Shown here: in pieces, positions 3,984-5,815 of the stretch
Layout: each line of letters begins with the position of its first letter
Numbering within the stretch: the stretch's first letter is position 1
DNA from: Hyphomicrobiales bacterium
Lineage (GTDB): Bacteria; Pseudomonadota; Alphaproteobacteria; Rhizobiales; Xanthobacteraceae
Assembly: GCA_003133345.1 (NCBI GenBank)
Contig: PKXB01000223.1
Coordinates: forward strand, 29,944-35,758
Direction: 5' to 3'
DNA length: 5,815 bases
Made by a program: the position numbers and the translations under genes
The notes under the pieces: generated by a model
What the model was told of the DNA's origin: nothing
The model's database searches: none
What the model saw: only the letters and a program-made list of their open reading frames with translations

Positions 3984-5815
3984 CCGGCTTCCCGGAACCG
4001 CACCGCGACTTCCAGATCGACCGACACGAGTTGCGATACCCCGCGCTCGGCCATGGTGACGCCGAACAGGCGGTTCATCCGCGCCATGGTGATCGGGTTG
4101 TGGGTGATGATCACGAAGCGCGTATCCGTGGACTTCGTCATCTCGTCGAGCAGGTCGCAGAAGCGCTCCACGTTGTGATCGTCGAGCGGCGCGTCCACTT
4201 CGTCCAGCACGCAGATCGGCGCCGGATTGGTCAGGAACACCGCGAAGATCAGCGCTAGCGCGGTGAGCGCCTGTTCGCCGCCCGAAAGCAGCGAGAGCGT
4301 CGCCGGCTTCTTGCCCGGCGGCTTGGCCATGATCTCAAGGCCGGCTTCGAGCGGATCGTCGCTTTCGATCAATTGCAATTCGGCGGTGCCGCCGCCGAAC
4401 AGCCGGGTGAACAGATGCTGGAAGTGCTTGTTGACCTGTTCGAACGACAACAGCAGCCGCTCGCGCGCCTCGCGGTTGAGGCTCTGGATCCCTAACCGCA
4501 GCTTCTTGATCGCTTCCACCAGGTCGTCGCGCTCTGTGGTGAGCGAGGTGTGCTGGGTCTCGACCTCGCGCAGCTCTTCCTCGGCGCGCAGGTTGACCGC
4601 GCCCAGCCGCTCGCGCTCGCGGCGTAGCCGTTCCAGCGTCGCCTCGATCTCGGCCAGGTCCGGCAGTTCAGCGCCCGGCTTGATGCCGGCGAGTTCGGCC
4701 ACCGCCGACGGCTCGATCTCCAGCATGTCGTGGATTTCGCGGCCAATGTCGGCCAGCCGCCGCTTGGCGCCCTCGAAGCGTTCCTCGGCGCGGGCGAGTT
4801 CCTCGCGCGCGGCGCTGGCGGCTTCCAAAGCGGCGCGGGCGTCGCGGTCGGCTTCCGCCAGCGCGTTCTCGGCCTCTTGCAGACGATCCGCGCAGGCGCG
4901 CCGCGCGGTTTCCGCGTTCGCCACCTCGCCGATCAGGGCCTTGCGTTTGCCGGCGAAAATCTGCGGCGCGTTTTCCAGTTCCGCGCGGTCGCGCTTGGCC
5001 TCGGCGATGCGCTGGTCGAGAGTGGCGATCTGGTTGCGCGCGCTGTCGCGGCGCTCGATCCAGCCGGCTCTGTCGGTGGCAAGCGCCGCCAGGCGCCGGT
5101 CGGCCAGTTCCGCCTCGCGCACGATCGCCTGCTGCTCGGCGTGCACCTCGGCCAGCTTGGCGCGCTTGCCGGCGATGTCGTCGCGCACGGCGGCGAGCTT
5201 GCTTTCAATTTTGGCGGCGGGCGCCAGCGCAGCCAGCGCGCGCTCGGCCTCGGCCTTGGCGGCAATCGCCTCGTCGAGGCTCGCGGTCAGGCGCGTGCGC
5301 GCCTCGGCCAGCGCGGACAGCCGCGCCGCCTGGCGGTTGAGGTCGCGTTCGCGCGCGCGCGTCTCGCTCTCAGTGTGGCTCGCGGCATCGAAGGCGGCTT
5401 GCGCGGCTTCCAGTGCGTTGCGCTTGCCGTCGACCTCGGCGCGCGCCGTCACTAGTTCGCCGTCGATCTCGGCAAAGCGGCTGCGCTGCGCCAGCCGGCG
5501 AGCCGCCCCGGTCGGGGCATGCGCGGCCGCGACGTAGCCGTCCCAGCGCCAGAGATCGCCTTCGCGCGAGACCAGCCGCTGGCCGGACTTGAGGGTTACG
5601 GCGAGTTTGCTGCCGGTTTCGCGGTCGACCACGCCGATCTGCGCCAGCCGGCGGGCCAGCTGCGCCGGCGCTTTGACAAAGCGCGAGAGCGGCTCGGCGC
5701 CTTTCGGTAAGGCCGGATCGCTGGCGTCGCTTGCAACTTTCGACCAGTGCATAGGCGCAGAGGCATCGACCGGCGCGTCGAGATCGTCGCCGAGCGCGGC
5801 GCCCAGCGCCTTCTC
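3980..5815 (-). CDS. smc: Chromosome segregation/condensation ATPase SMC, C-terminal half (5' end outside window)
   Basis: SMC with ScpA/ScpB forms the bacterial condensin that organises and separates replicated chromosomes. The frame is open from the right edge and gives 611 residues (first visible residues EKALGAALGDDLD) of a protein usually near 1150; the N-terminal ATPase lobe with Walker A and the first coiled-coil arm are missing. Visible order: hinge part (1 to about 95, ending near LWRWDGYVA), long coiled coil rich in Ala/Glu/Arg (about 110-435), C-terminal ATPase lobe. In that lobe are the signature LSLLSGGEQ (507-515), Walker B ICVLDE (534-539, catalytic E539), the D-loop DAPLDD, and the switch histidine H572 in IITHNP. 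The first Met in view (5750-5752) lies inside the hinge and is not the start. The stop TAA (3982-3980) overlaps the stop of the convergent small gene, and no terminator lies between them. Confidence 0.97.
   Translation of the reverse strand, partial: EKALGAALGDDLDAPVDASAPMHWSKVASDASDPALPKGAEPLSRFVKAPAQLARRLAQIGVVDRETGSKLAVTLKSGQRLVSREGDLWRWDGYVAAAHAPTGAARRLAQRSRFAEIDGELVTARAEVDGKRNALEAAQAAFDAASHTESETRARERDLNRQAARLSALAEARTRLTASLDEAIAAKAEAERALAALAPAAKIESKLAAVRDDIAGKRAKLAEVHAEQQAIVREAELADRRLAALATDRAGWIERRDSARNQIATLDQRIAEAKRDRAELENAPQIFAGKRKALIGEVANAETARRACADRLQEAENALAEADRDARAALEAASAAREELARAEERFEGAKRRLADIGREIHDMLEIEPSAVAELAGIKPGAELPDLAEIEATLERLRRERERLGAVNLRAEEELREVETQHTSLTTERDDLVEAIKKLRLGIQSLNREARERLLLSFEQVNKHFQHLFTRLFGGGTAELQLIESDDPLEAGLEIMAKPPGKKPATLSLLSGGEQALTALALIFAVFLTNPAPICVLDEVDAPLDDHNVERFCDLLDEMTKSTDTRFVIITHNPITMARMNRLFGVTMAERGVSQLVSVDLEVAVRFREAG

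Noticed and set aside
4227..5537. 436-codon plus-strand open frame opposite smc
   Set aside because: The product is a Ser/Arg/Ala-rich low-complexity shadow of the SMC coiled coil on the other strand.
1..5815. tRNA, rRNA, CRISPR array, insertion sequence or prophage
   Set aside because: No regularly spaced repeats, transposase motifs, tRNA-like cloverleaf ends or conserved rRNA blocks were seen.

Overview
The window looks like chromosome from a GC-rich alphaproteobacterium of the Hyphomicrobiales, most likely near Bradyrhizobium, Rhodopseudomonas or their relatives. The grounds are the protein types, the high GC of the core genes, a palindromic intergenic element of a type I recall from these genomes, and an sRNA promoter of the EcfG type. 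No species can be named from the sequence alone.

Left part (1-1574, plus strand): the 3' end of an S-methyl-5'-thioadenosine phosphorylase gene (mtnP), then a small AT-richer gene of unknown function, then a complete adenine phosphoribosyltransferase gene (apt). MtnP releases adenine from methylthioadenosine and Apt returns adenine to AMP, so the two form a salvage unit. The unknown gene is wedged between them (about 46% GC, starting inside the mtnP stop codon) and looks acquired.

Middle part (1574-3380): a palindromic repeat overlaps the apt stop codon and separates apt from a convergent minus-strand pair, lemA then htpX. These encode a membrane-anchored LemA protein and a membrane zinc metalloprotease of family M48, a frequent pairing linked to envelope and membrane-protein quality control. 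The protease carries an unusual proline-rich tail with three GPW units exactly 15 residues apart.

Intergenic part (3381-3773): this holds the most interesting signal. On the minus strand there is a GGAAC-N16-CGTT element (EcfG general-stress sigma consensus), then an 11-bp stem closing a loop with two runs of six C, then a 12-bp UUCG-capped hairpin ending in a U tract. Four G.U pairs in these stems form only on the minus strand, which fixes the direction. I read it as an undescribed stress-controlled small RNA of about 88 nt, resembling in layout the Caulobacter sRNA GsrN. A perfect DnaA-box 9-mer lies just upstream.

Right part (3774-5815): a short plus-strand gene for a cysteine-motif protein (CPxTG...CPxCGxEHxW) runs into the 3' end of a minus-strand smc gene (chromosome-segregation ATPase). 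The two stop codons overlap. Only the C-terminal half of SMC, from the hinge onward, is in the window.
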